A stretch of DNA of 64,000 nt from Actinernus sp. WN-2022 (GCA_030867875.1 JAOWCC010000744.1:620001-684000), one strand, 5' to 3'; positions 47,452 to 58,266 are shown, counted from the stretch's first letter. The notes: generated by a model from the letters alone, not told the origin. Made by a program: numbers and translations.

Positions 47452-47546
47452 TGTGGCGGACCGCGGCAGAAATCGAACTCGGGACCACAAAAGTCATGCT
47501 CAACTGATATGTCGTGCACTAACCCATTACATCACAAACACGCCCG
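47452..47546 (-). ncRNA. tRNA-like segment, possible SINE head
   Basis: On the minus strand, a TAATGGGTTAGTGC segment resembles a tRNA D-arm/A-box, and GAGTTCGATTTC resembles a T-arm/B-box about 50 bp later. The acceptor stem and anticodon arm do not form well by eye, so this is more likely a tRNA-derived SINE fragment than a tRNA gene. Weak call. Confidence 0.3.
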
Positions 47547-47559
47547 ATTCTTGAACTAT

Positions 47560-49190
47560 ATCTTCTTTCAGCTTGCATGCAATACTGTTATATTAGGCCC
47601 AGAACTAGAATGAATTTTATCGATTGTTTACCATCGAGTGACATATATGTTGTGAGCCCCAACAGGCACGAATCGCGATATTTCACTAAGACGCTCTGCA
47701 CTTCATTTCTGATCGTTGACGACTGAATGCCGGAATTTTATTATACCAGCTTATCAGTTCTAGAAACTTGATTTCGGTTACAGTGAACCGATTCAAGTTG
47801 CTGTAATTTAATTTTAAAAGTAGTATTTTTCATACCACTCGAATCTTTGCCATCCTTCATCAAAATTGTCTCATTTTTTTTACAGCACATCTGGAAAGCA
47901 TACATGTACTCTGCAAGTCTGATTTTGTCTTTAGTGTTACGAGAACTGAAGTTTATAATTTGGAGGTTGATATATAGTGCCCCTTTAACTCCCTGACAAG
48001 GTGACCACGGCACTGACACAAAGCATGATTTTAGTGACGTTCTGCACGCCCCAAAAAATAACGAGAAGTATGCTGGATTACATCATCCGACATCATTTAA
48101 GAAATATAACTTTTTTCTTGTTTCCATACATATAGTTATGAAAATTTAATACGAGAGGAAATTTTGTAGAATAAGAAATGGCTGTTCCAGAGCTATTTCA
48201 ATTAAGATATGTACACACATCAAAATAATCCCCGAAGTGATCTCGCGTAATTTTAAGACTAGCTGTCCAGTGGATCTTGGAACGGACTGAACAAAATGCA
48301 AACTCGATTTTATTACACGAAATAAAAATTATCATTGAATCAGAATAGAGTGATTATAAAATTTACAATGTTGTGGCTCTTCGATTCCTGGATTCAGCAA
48401 ACGATTTTGAACTAAACAAATCTACGCCGATGTGCGCATCCCCCCACCCCCCCACCCCCCCGATGCAATGTTGTTTCACGGAACACAACCACAGTGGAAA
48501 AGTGATGCCAACTCAACATTGTTTCGGTGAGGGGGGGGTCAACCAGACTTTATTATAGTAAAAAGTATGAAATGGTCAAAAGACTGAACCAAGTGTTATT
48601 TTTTTGTAGGGAATCTCATTAGTTTTGGCGCTTATTGTAACTCATCAACATATTAAATACTGAGCAACAATTTAGCTTAAGGATTTTTTTACTAACCTGA
48701 GCACGTCTCCGGCTTTTTTATTTTAGTGTAAAAGTGGAGTGTTTCCGAAAGTCGAGAATATGGAACTAGTAAACCGATCAAGGATGCCCTACGACTCAGT
48801 GCCGTTCGGTTCGACTTGAAAGCTATAACCTTTACTTGGTCAGAAGGAATAATTTTCTATTGAATACACAGCCTATAAATATGAGAATATTGATTTAAGA
48901 ATATTTGTTGGAGCCGAAAAAGAAAGGTCACCGACAGATAAGAGATCACACGACAATACCTTTTAATTACGATCAGTTTAAAAATGGGTAATATCAGAAC
49001 TATGGTAATATAGATTTTTTCGTGGATTTTCATGGTACTACAATGATAAAAACAGACTATAAGGAACGATCTTTTTACTCAACTCAGCAAGGCTCAAGAG
49101 ATTTTTATTTCAGTGTAAAGCAGAGTGTTTTTAGATCACAAACGTGAGAACTAGGGCCTTATTTTAAAATTGAGGAATCCCACACTCCGG
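47560..49190. other. No supported gene
   Basis: Includes a C-run/G-run pair (about 48440-48465 and 48530-48538) around a short AACAATGTTG-type inverted motif, and two degenerate copies of a segment (about 48713-48830 and 49097-49210) ending (A/C)TTGAAAG. The second leads into the hydrophobic ORF at 49197. The frame 47741-48019 is unsupported. Confidence 0.4.
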
Positions 49191-49196
49191 TAGTAT

Positions 49197-49619
49197 TTGT
49201 TTGATTTGAAAGTTTTACGTGAAGAAAAAGAAGTCCTAGGACAAATAAAAGAAACCCTACTAGAACGTATGCCACTTCGCGATCGTATAAAAGCTATCTT
49301 TAAGAAGTATGGGATTGGCGTAATTAGCATACTGGCCGTAGCAGGTACCGTGATTGGCGTAATAGTTTCCAATCTGACTAAGGCAGTTCCTAAGCTGCCG
49401 AGTTTGCCTGACGCTATTAAAGATGCTATTAGAACTGCTGCCAAGGCGTTAAAGGCAATAGGAAAAACGTTAGAGGAGATTCTACCTGAGATGATTGGAC
49501 CAATTGTAAGCTTCATATTTAGTATGGCTGGTGACGTCATGGGATTCCAAGCAAATAATGTTTGGCTATTGATCGTGGCAGTGGTGGTATTCGTAGTAGA
49601 GCAATACAAACGACGTTAA
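49197..49619 (+). CDS. Two-helix hydrophobic protein, C-terminal part of a repeat family?
   Basis: 140 codons open to a TAA, but without an ATG at the upstream edge (TTG); the first ATG lies about 25 codons in. Order: a charged helix (LKVLREEKEVLGQIKETL), MPLRDRIKAIFKKYG, a first membrane-type segment (about 40-60, ISILAVAGTVIGVIVS), a Lys/Leu amphipathic stretch, IGPIVSFIFSMAGDVMGF, a second membrane segment (about 120-135, WLLIVAVVVFVVE), and a basic end. From memory this C-terminal pattern recurs in many copies in cnidarian genomes with a longer N-terminal part; I do not know its function. A degenerate upstream copy of the preceding sequence near 48713 suggests repeat origin. It is probably a truncated copy. 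Confidence 0.5.
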   Translation: MFDLKVLREEKEVLGQIKETLLERMPLRDRIKAIFKKYGIGVISILAVAGTVIGVIVSNLTKAVPKLPSLPDAIKDAIRTAAKALKAIGKTLEEILPEMIGPIVSFIFSMAGDVMGFQANNVWLLIVAVVVFVVEQYKRR

Positions 49620-50020
49620 CGAAACAACGCCCATGCAATTCCAGCTCCAGCAATAGTTACTACTGCTAGATTGATCTCGTGTTGTGGAGTAGGATTTGGT
49701 AGTGTACTATGGTGGACTTTTTTGCTATGTGGAACTTGTTATGTGGTAATTGTTTCTTTTGGATCTGTCCTTCCATAGATTTTAGTTCGTGTGTTTTTTC
49801 TTTAACCTCCTCATTAACATCGTTTACACCTAACACCATATCTTTCGTGGCATTCGGGATTGGATTTTTATAGCCATCCTTCTTGCTGAGGTAGTACTCA
49901 AGATTGCTTGGTAGTAACCGTAACCCTATAGCTATTGCCAGATCTAGTCTCTTATGTGTGTGTAGTAAAGCTGTAAGATAGTTTTCGTAGCTCTTCACTA
50001 AATCGTTTTCGAGAATAGCG
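49620..50020. other. No supported gene
   Basis: The minus frame 49666-49998 (110 codons) has no recognisable domain and no ATG/Kozak context that I trust. Nothing else seen. Confidence 0.4.
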
Positions 50021-50112
50021 CCTAGAAAATTATAGAAGAAAAGGGAGACTAAAAGGTTTCCCCTAAATTAAATATTCGTGCTTATTCATCTGATCAATAG
50101 AGTAAGAACTTT
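50021..50112 (-). repeat. Dispersed repeat, inverted partner of 5407-5504
   Basis: Reads as the inverse of the 5.4 kb segment, with extra bases around AAATTAAATATTCGTGC. Confidence 0.65.
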
Positions 50113-50244
50113 CCCCTAAAATATTTGTACGTTTTCGTCTGATGTTTATAAGTTTTATTCGTGGTTTACCTGAAAGGTTTTCATGAATGAATGAAGTAAA
50201 GTGTTCAAGGGATCCGGCTGTCAATAAAAGGAAAAAGGGAGATG

Positions 50245-50490
50245 CATAGGCTATCTAAAAACTATCAACACAAACCTATCCGAAAACTATCTGCATTTAA
50301 TGTAGTAGAAAACTAGCCTATCTAAAAACTATCCGAAAATGATAAAAAAATTGGATAGTATAAAACTAGCCAGGTTTGTGTTCTTGCAGTTAGGTTTCAG
50401 ATTATCCGAAAACTATCTGCATGTCTGATAGTACAATGTAGAAAACTAGGCTATCCAATAACTATCTGAAAATAATAATAAAATATGGAT
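50245..50490. repeat. Two direct copies of a ~170-bp ACTATC-rich unit
   Basis: CTATCCGAAAACTATCTGCAT and GTAGAAAACTAG..CTATC blocks occur twice in the same order (from about 50275 and about 50404). The unit is full of AACTATC and GATAGT motifs in both orientations. It lies next to the purine-rich minisatellite. Confidence 0.7.
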
Positions 50491-50499
50491 AGTAAAAAA

Positions 50500-50895
50500 A
50501 CAAAGGAGCATAAAGGAGGGCTAAGGAGCGTAAAGGATGGCTAAGGAGCGTAAAGGATGGCCAAGGAGGGATAAGGAGGGATAAGGAGGGATAAGGAGCG
50601 TAAAGGAGGGCTATTGAGGAGCGTAAAGGAGGGCTATTGAGGAGCGTAAAGGAGGGATAAGGAGCGTAAAGGAGGGATAAGGAGCGTAAAGGAGTGCTAT
50701 TGAGGAGCGTAAAGGAGGGCTATTGAGGAGCGTAACGGAGGGATAAGGAGCGTAAAGGAGGGATAAGGAGCGTAAAGGAGGGCTAAGGAGCGTAAAGGAG
50801 GGCTATTGAGGAGCGTAAAGGAGGGCTAAGGAGCGTAAAGGAGGGCTAAGGAGCGTAAAGGAGGGCTAAGGAGCGCAAAGGAGGGACTTCGGCTA
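50500..50895 (+). repeat. Purine-rich minisatellite (GGAGCGTAAAGGAGGGCTAA)n
   Basis: About 18-20 units of 20 bp (GGAGCGTAAAGGAGGGMTAA) mixed with 23-bp units that contain CTATTGA. The plus strand is almost all purine, which gives strong strand asymmetry. It is non-coding. Confidence 0.9.
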
Positions 50896-51350
50896 CTAAG
50901 GAGATGCTTTCGAGACACTATGTGTCGGGACATTATGTGCAGCTACATGAAGTAGTTCCCATCGTGGGGACGTGTTAGACTATGGAGATGCGAACCTTGT
51001 TTATATATTACGAATTAACCTTTGACAATATCCGGGTATTATAATATACTTTCAACCAATCACGTCGCGGAGAATACCAGGTATCGTGTTCGGTAACCAA
51101 TCCGATTCACGGGACGCACGCTTTCAATTAATTTGGCGCTGACAAACTCAAAGTACGTACGTATAATATTACTCGTCAACCGTCTTCTACACGTGAAGTT
51201 GGACTGTTTGTTACAAATTCTCTGTCTACTGCTATGGTTTTTAGCATTATCAAACTCTTATTTCTTTAATAACAATCTTCAGGATTCCTCAAGAATCGAA
51301 GGTAAGTGCAGCATTGTCAATTTCGCTCAGAAAAGTACGTCGATTACGAC
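50896..51350. other. No supported gene; possible first exon
   Basis: A plus frame (51133-51372) has a hydrophobic stretch like a signal peptide and a good splice donor (CGAAG|GTAAGTGC near 51300), but no in-frame ATG. Too weak to call. Confidence 0.3.
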
Positions 51351-51553
51351 GTTAGAACCGATTTCAGTATAACGTGCACCGCGCAAATTTAGCCACTTCT
51401 GAAGTCTCTCGAAGTCTGAAGTATTTGGAATACGAAAGAGCACCAAGTTATTTGATTCAGTACCTCAAAACCATGATAAACAAGTGAGAGCATGTATGTA
51501 TCAAATAAGTGCGTCGAATGTATTAATATAAACATTGAAATCCGTTGTATTAT
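51351..51553. mobile_element. MITE, GAACCGATTTCAGT ends, copy 2
   Basis: Diverged copy of the 27627-27902 element: GAACCGATTTCAGTATAACG at the left, AACATTGAAATCCGTTGTA at the right, and shared GATTCAGTACCTCAAAACCA inside. Confidence 0.75.
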
Positions 51554-51559
51554 TTGACC

Positions 51560-52313
51560 GCTTTTTACGGTCGATCTGCTAGGCACTTTTAATATTTTCC
51601 AGTCGTTGTACACGTATATCGATCGCCATTTCCCCATGGCTAAAGGCTCTTTGCTTTTAATAGGTTTTCTAATTAGTTAGCAGTATGTATGTACATGTAT
51701 AAAAGTGACTAATCGTGTATGTTGTTGTTTTCTTGTAGGGCAAACCAATATAGAGAATGGGTTTCAGAGAATGGGCTAGAAAGCTAAAACTGGAGGGATA
51801 GGAGAACTTAGTGCAGCTGAGTGAAAATTATACCTTAATTTAGTTGGCCTGATTGCAGAATGACCTCAGTTCACTTGAAAATGACTAAAGACATTAAAAG
51901 TGGTATTGTTTTTTGAAGGCAAGGGGTTCGAGCTAAAAAAAACAGATGAGATTTTACAAGGGTTTGTTTGGTACAAGAATGTTGGCTGAGTTCCTGGAAC
52001 AAGATTAAGTTTAACATTATAGGATTGCTGCATACATGTAGATCCATTTATATCCAAAGATTATACATTACAACTGTAGGATTTATTTAATTTTAGAGGC
52101 CATGACCACAAATAGTTCCATTTTGTGTTCAACAGAACCCAATTTTGTAAGTCTAGTGTGACCTAATAATTATTATAACATGCAACCAGAGGAGCCAGGG
52201 TGTTGCAGTGGTATTCACCTTTGTGACCCGGATGCAATTCTAGTTCGTGGGCACCACATGTGAGTTGAGTTTGTTGGTATTCACCCTTGCTCCAAGGGTT
52301 TTTATTCGGGTTA
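51560..52313. other. No supported gene
   Basis: AT-rich; frames at 51389-51637 and 51866-52057 are unsupported. Confidence 0.4.
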
Positions 52314-52503
52314 TCCGGTAAATTCCAATTTGATCAGTGGTTTAGCATAGTCCTGGCTTTGTGCACTTTTGATTGCTCTTCTTTCACATTGTTAAAGTAA
52401 TCTAGATCATCTCCAAACTTGAGGAGTTTCAGCCCTGTACCTTGTTCTTTTGTCGAGAAATCGGTTGTCAAACATGAGCTCGCGCGCTCAAATCACTTTT
52501 CCA

Positions 52504-52517
52504 AGATGGCGACGGCA
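52504..52517 (+). promoter_or_regulatory. YY1-like promoter motif
   Basis: AAGATGGCGACGGC, a YY1-type core in a short CG-richer patch, lies about 150 bp upstream of a strong splice donor. It suggests a TATA-less promoter read toward the palindrome centre. The same motif lies in the right arm in mirror position. Confidence 0.45.
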
Positions 52518-52662
52518 CCGACTTTTTGACTGACCCCACCCCCGAAAAGTGAAAAAAAAAACCTGAGCCTTATATGGCAGCTTGTTGCTATAGACACCAG
52601 AGGAAAGACAGGAAACCAATCTTTTCAGCGGTATCATTTGCTGCTGATCGGTTGAAAGAAAG

Positions 52663-52835
52663 GTAAGTTTTGTTCAATTTGAATATTTCTGTCATGAATT
52701 ATTCATAGCAAAATCGAATTTGAGAGCAGCAAATTTCTCATGAAACGAATAGAACAGTTGATCAATGTTTTCCAGTCGTTTTTACCGAGAATAAAAGAGT
52801 CGCTCATGTTGTAAATCCACTTTTTTCTTTTGCAG
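52663..52835 (+). other. Candidate 173-bp intron near a 5' gene end
   Basis: Donor AAAG|GTAAGTTTTG at 52662/52663 and acceptor TTTTTTCTTTTGCAG|GTCGTG at 52835/52836 both match the consensus. The next exon has ATG at 52855 in good context (CGAAATGG), followed by 18 codons (MEGAREFVNETDRKLVCR) and TAA. The short frame suggests a 5' untranslated exon of a longer transcript or a decayed gene start. The right arm mirrors this (ATG at 63459, minus). There a G/A difference creates an extra out-of-frame upstream ATG (GTCATGTC). Confidence 0.45.
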
Positions 52836-53784
52836 GTCGTGTCTTTTGATCGAAATGGAAGGCGCACGCGAATTCGTGAATGAAACTGACCGAAAGTTGG
52901 TTTGCCGTTAATTTGGTGTATTTTAATACAGTTTTACCGGGATCTTTTCTTCTTCTTTTTATTGTGAAAGGGGGAGATGTTATTGGATCTAATCAGCAGT
53001 GTTTTATTGTAAGTTGTTGATTTAATCGAAGCCCCGAAAGAGGAATTTTCTATTGAATTAAATCAGTTGTGTAATTTGCTCGATTTGAAGAACTACATGT
53101 AGAAGTCTAATTTTTGTTATACTCTTTGAGGATTTCCCGTGCAGGTATCGAATTTGAGGATAATTGTTTTTGAATGTTTGGATTATGGTATACATGTAGA
53201 TTGTTTTGTTGGTTAAGTCTTGGTAACTTTATTGGTGTCATGTAATTGTTTTTTATGAGAGAATTGTTGCATGTTGGATGTCTGTCAATAGCAGGGAGCT
53301 GAGGGAATTAGGCAAGTTATCTGTTGATATAGTTTGGGAGCACTCTTGTTTTCTTCATGTTAATATTTTTACCTGGACCGACATGGCATAGTGTTGCTTT
53401 GCACTCGGCTTTGCATGTTCTTTTTTGGGGGGAGGGGGAGAAAAGGAAAGCGTTTATAGAGTGGAAGATCTGAGAGAGTAAATTAAATTAACCTCGAAAA
53501 CAGAAATGCAAAGCTAGAGGATGGAGTGATCGCTAAGTTTTGTGGGACCAAGAAGTCACTTTTTCAAGGAGTAGGTTTTCAGACGACATATATAGAGCAG
53601 GTTTCAATTGTAGTAAAACCAAAGCAATTACAACAAACCAATCACCAACTAAAGTGAATACCGATTGGTTTCACTGGTATGGGAAAGCAACCAATCAGGA
53701 GGAAAAGTAAATGCAGTCCTGGATTGATGGCGTGACGGACAAAACCATGATTGATTTTACTCTGGAATTTGATTTGCTGTATAA

Positions 53785-54120
53785 TGGGGGGTACTCCTGT
53801 TTATTGTGACATTTATGTATGTGCCGTGGGAGTGGGTCAGGGTTTTGAGCTCAGTTTGGGCAGGTAGGGTCTGGGTTTTGACTAGCTGATTTGGCAGATC
53901 AGGGTCAGGATTTGAGTTTAATTTGGGTGCATTAAAAGTATTTTAATATCAATTTTTTGTTTTATTCCTTTTCAGGCGAACAATTATTTCACAGGGCTAT
54001 TTGTTTTTATTTAAAGAAGGGGCAATCAGGGTTTTGGAGCTCAGGTCAAACAGGTCAAGGTTTGAGCCTCTTGGTATCACATACATACCCATTTTTCATG
54101 TAAGTACCCTCCCCTCCCGG
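53785..54120. repeat. Interspersed repeat with GGGGGTACT ends
   Basis: Starts GGGGGGTACTCC and ends AAGTACCCTCCCCTCCCG. Inside are two GGGTCAGGGTTTTGAGCTC-like blocks and an ACATACATACCC block. From memory similar sequence is abundant in coral genomes. The 67-codon frame at 54001-54204 is a shadow. Mirrored in the right arm at about 62192-62527. Confidence 0.55.
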
Positions 54121-54572
54121 GACATAGTGATGGGACAAGTTTTAATTTGTTTTGTTTTCATTTTGGTGGCAGCTGGTAATTGCAATGTGTCTATAAGCTT
54201 ATAATGTATGGATCACTCATTGTTGAGCACTATACATAGTCCAGTAAAAGAATACTGCTACAATCTCTACAAGCCTTTGTTGTGATTTTATCCAGATCAC
54301 TTACTACAGTTAATGCATGTTGTGAATGACAGGCTAGATGGGATTTACTTTGTCACTAGGCTGTGCCATTTATTTCATTTCATATATATAAAAAAGCAAG
54401 GATCCATCTCCACATGGAGCAATCTGGAAACTATAGGACAATGTATATATATGTTATTTTGTAGTTAAGCAATTCATATGGCAGCAATTTAAGTGATATC
54501 AACATAAGAGACCATAGTTTGTTGAATGTTCCTGAAAATTAAAAGATTAAGGAGGCTTACGATAGATTAAAA

Positions 54573-55286
54573 TTGCTGCATACCAGTCATTGGAAATATG
54601 TTGATGACATTACGATCTCCGACCAATCTTTAACGGTGAACGGTAATTCCACTCTTCAATCTGACCTGGTCGAAATATCTCGTTTGGCGAAATGTAATGA
54701 TATGAAACTTAATCCTAAGAAATGTAAAGAGATGTCCATTAGTTTCCTCCGTCAGTAACCTGATACCACTTATCTCAATATTATTACATCTTATAAAGTC
54801 CTCGGCTTAACGCTTCAACATAATCTAAAGTGGGTCGACAATATCAATAATATGGTGAAAAAGGCATCTAAACGGCTTCATAATCTAAGAGTCCTCCGCT
54901 GCAGTGGTGTTCCTCCTTCCGATCTTGTTCTGATTTACTTTTCGTTGGTGCAATCCATTCTTGAATATAGTTGTGCTGTTTGGCATACCAGCCTACCGTG
55001 TTACTTAACTGACAAAATTGAGCTTGTCCAAAAGAGAGCCTTACGAATCATCCATCCATATCAAAGTTACTCTAAAGCACTCACTCTATGTAACTGCTCT
55101 CACCTTGATACTAGGAGGCATGAACTTTGTTCTAAAGTATTCAGGAAGCTAAAGAGCCCTAGTTCACGTCTCCACCACCTTCTACCTGACACTCGAGTAA
55201 GCGCGCACGGCCGAGAGTTGCGCAATAGCCAAAACCTTAGTTTGCCTAAGTGTCGCACCGAAAGGTATGAATCAAATCAGTCCTAA
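54573..55286 (+). pseudogene. LINE reverse transcriptase 3' part, left palindrome arm
   Basis: Two frames: 54573-54758 has the catalytic-palm block KYVDDITISD followed by LNPKKCKEMSI, and 54852-55286 has the VLIYFSLVQSILEYSCAVWHTSL block plus LVQKRALRIIHP, typical of the end of CR1/L2-like reverse transcriptases. A stop and frame change (54756) separate them. The upstream RT and endonuclease are missing. The 3' untranslated part ends near 55740 in an (ATT)n tail, with a MITE inserted at 55451-55652. It is a 5'-truncated dead copy. Confidence 0.82.
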
Positions 55287-55450
55287 CTCATTTCTTCATT
55301 TTCAATTGTTTAATAATAATCTTAGCTTAACTTATTGTAGGATATTTTAACTCAGCTTGTAGGACAGAGTAATATATTTTTTGTAAACCGGATCCAGTCT
55401 CCCGGTGTAAATGATTGTAAGTGCCAGTTTCCCATTTTTATATACTCTTA

Positions 55451-55652
55451 GGTGCGTTCGATTGACCGTATTCCGGAATAGGAATAGATGGAATAGTCTC
55501 TGGAAATCACTGGTTAGGGCATATGTTGCACTGTAAGCTACAAATGCTTGCTGATATATGATATTCAAGATACATTTAGTATCCCAGTAAACGTGATTTG
55601 TAGTGATCATTCTGTTTATTCTTATTCCGGAATACGGTCAATCGAACGCACC
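55451..55652. mobile_element. MITE inside the LINE 3' end (left arm)
   Basis: Inverted ends GGTGCGTTCGATTGACCG continue through TATTCCGGAATA; CTTA stands at both outer edges (55447-55450 and 55653-55656). The 87-codon minus frame is a shadow. Confidence 0.85.
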
Positions 55653-55939
55653 CTTAGTTTCATATATATTACTTGTAAAATATAAGGTAATTGACACGTT
55701 GTGCGATTATATATTCAATAAACCTCTATTATTATTATTATAAGTAAACTTTATATTCTCTGCACAACCTAAAAGCATGATTTTCATAAATAAGGGGGCT
55801 AAAGAATATGAAACAATTCATGTGCCATTAGTGACAACAGTGCTCATATGGTCAACACACAGCAATACCCATTACATGTTTTTTTAGAAAACAAATTGTG
55901 AGAAGTGATACAGCTAACAGAAAAGGTCATGTATTAAGT

Positions 55940-56385
55940 GTTGCCATAGCAACCAGTGACATAAGAATATATTTTGCACACTACCTCTTAAATACTTGCA
56001 TGGCCTGGAAAATATCAATATCAAACCACTTAATGCTAATTTGTGAAATCCACCATATTTATATGGGTTACCTGTTGCCATGGTAACCAACGACATTGTT
56101 TCATTAAAATTCAGAGTTAAGTGTGACAATCAACGAATGTGTGAGATATAGCATAGTCCCATCAGACCAATACTATTAATTTGCTTTTCATTTAGAAGAA
56201 ATAACCGATTTTACCACTAATTAGTGTGTTGCTATAGTAACCAATGACATCATCTCATTAGTGACAATGGAATAACATTTTAAAGATGTGAGATATCGCA
56301 TATATTTCCATCTAACCATTTAATTTGCCTTTCATCTAGAAGAAATACCAAATTTTAACACTAATTAGCATGTTGCTATGGTAAC
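55940..56385. promoter_or_regulatory. Four RFX X-box-like palindromes (left arm)
   Basis: GTTGCCATAGCAAC (55940-55953), GTTGCCATGGTAAC (56074-56087), GTTGCTATAGTAAC (56228-56241) and GTTGCTATGGTAAC (56372-56385), each followed by CA(A/G)YGAC. They are spaced 134, 154 and 144 bp within a degenerate repeated unit (ATTTGCnTTTCATYTAGAAGAAAT.. also recurs). They match the RFX X-box pattern (GTNRCC-spacer-RGYAAC type), but a plain interspersed repeat with this motif is equally likely. Confidence 0.5.
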
Positions 56386-57609
56386 CAATGACGTCGTCAT
56401 CTCATTAGCAATGTTACAGTGTGCGGCTTGATGAGACCTGTCACCTGTCCAAATTTGGTGAAGATTAGTTAATGAGAACTAATTTTATGACACAATTAGT
56501 TTTATAATCCACATATGGTTTCAATCCTATTTGGTGCCATCCAGCTCAGCTTTACCTAAATGGTTGTCATTCAACCTTTGTCCAAATAATACCCCAAAAT
56601 ATGAATATTCAAAAATTCATAACTTTGCCAATTCTTGGCCGATCTTGAAAATGTTACCACCAAAATTCTAATTAGGGTGAGATCTCTTCATTTATGCTGT
56701 TTGTTTTGTGATTTGAAGGACTGTAAATTTTGGTCTGACCTCCCTAACAGTGGCTGTGAGGTGTATCACCAGATTGATTGGCCTATATAACCAGAAAAGA
56801 AGGGGAGGCGATAATTATAATTTTATGGTATAAGGATTCAGGGTTCATTTAATGGGACACTTCGAAAATTAATTAGCTATATATAAGTCTAGTGTCTGAG
56901 TATTCTGCAATCTCTGCTACCTATAGCTCCTTGTGTAGTATATTCGTACTGTCAATTGAAAGTTAGCAAATCCCATTGTAAATATTGCTTTTAAATGATC
57001 TAATTTGAGTTTCCAATTTTGTTCTTTTTAAAAATAAACAAGATTGAGCTATTATGAAATGTTATATTGTGTTTTCATCTTTTCTCCATGCAATACTATA
57101 TATTATATACATGTAGCTATGCTGTTTCATACGTTCGGCATGTAGTAATTAATTTTATTATTTAAACTCGTAAGCTTAAAATATCTATAGATACAGTGTA
57201 CATGTATTCTTTATACTTAATATATACTTACATGTATCACACAATGTTATGTTTGTGTGGCAGTTACTGTTTACAGTATATTATTACATATATGTATGCC
57301 TCATCAATTTAATGCTACATTGACATGTAATTAATCTGCTTTCTACATGTATATTAATATTGCTAGCAATGTACAACATCAGTTGCGTTACCTGTTTGAA
57401 AATGCTGTTTTCCTTACCTCCATTATTGAATGCATGTCTAACTTTCTGCATTTTTGAAAATGGCTTGCCATACAGCATCCAAATGGGGTTAGGGTTCAAT
57501 TCATTCATCAATGAATTAAGTAAGTATTTATAATACAGGTTAATATCATCATGTGGCTTGAATTAGTGTGAAAATGCTGGAATTAATGTAGTCCTAGTGC
57601 AACATGTAT

Positions 57610-58045
57610 ATATAAAAGCTTGAATAAACTTGAAAAAGCTGGAATTCAGTATGTGCTAAAAGCTTGAAAAAGCTGGAATGCCATTGACAAAAGCTGGAAT
57701 TTGCTTGAAAAAGCTGGAATATCACATGCCAAAAGCTGGAATTTGCTTGAAAAAGCTGGAATATCACATGCCAAAAGCTGGAATTTGCTTGAAAAAGCTG
57801 GAATAGCAAATGCCAAAAGCTTGAATTTGCTTGAAAAAGCTGGAATATCACATGCCAAAAGCAGGAATTTGCTTGAAAAAGCTGGAATATCACATGCCAA
57901 AAGCTGGAATTTGCTTGAAAAAGCTGGAATATCAAATGCCAAAAGCAGGAATTTGCTTGAAAAAGCTGGAATATCACATGACAATAGCTGGAATTTGCTT
58001 GAAAAAGCTGGAATATCAAATGCCAAAAAGCCTGAATAAGCTTGA
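57610..58045 (+). repeat. 42-bp minisatellite (left arm)
   Basis: About eight to nine units of 42 bp built from AAAAGCTGGAATTTGCTTG and AAAAAGCTGGAATATCACATG. Because 42 is divisible by 3 and most units lack stops, several frames on both strands stay open, giving repetitive peptides. These are not genes. Confidence 0.92.
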
Positions 58046-58059
58046 ATGATGTTGAACCA

Positions 58060-58252
58060 AAAGCTAGAATTATCTTGAAAAGCTTGAACATGCTGTTCCA
58101 GAAATTCCAGCTTAATCTTGCCTAATTTGCATAAAAACTTTAACAAACTGGAATATTCTAGAATATTCTAGAAAAAGCTGGAACTTTATTCTAGAATATT
58201 TCTAAGCTTTTTCTAGAATATTCTAGAAAATTCAAGTTCTGTTTCACAAGGG
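58060..58252. other. Palindrome spacer with heat-shock-element-like arrays
   Basis: The 193 bp between the arms contain perfect alternating GAA/TTC units with 2-bp spacing: five units at 58151-58173, three at 58189-58202 (last step one base longer) and five at 58211-58233. This is the canonical heat-shock-factor site pattern (nGAAn inverted pentamers). The spacer is itself partly self-complementary, so the similarity may instead reflect hairpin-forming TTCTAGAA repeats. Confidence 0.7.
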
Positions 58253-58266
58253 TGGTTCAACATCAT

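Noticed and set aside
47452..47546. A functional tRNA gene
   Set aside because: A-box and B-box-like parts are present, but no clean cloverleaf could be folded by eye; kept only as a weak SINE-like call.
51133..51372. Signal-peptide-like first exon with a GTAAGT donor
   Set aside because: No in-frame ATG; the only nearby ATG is in another frame and stops after 11 codons.
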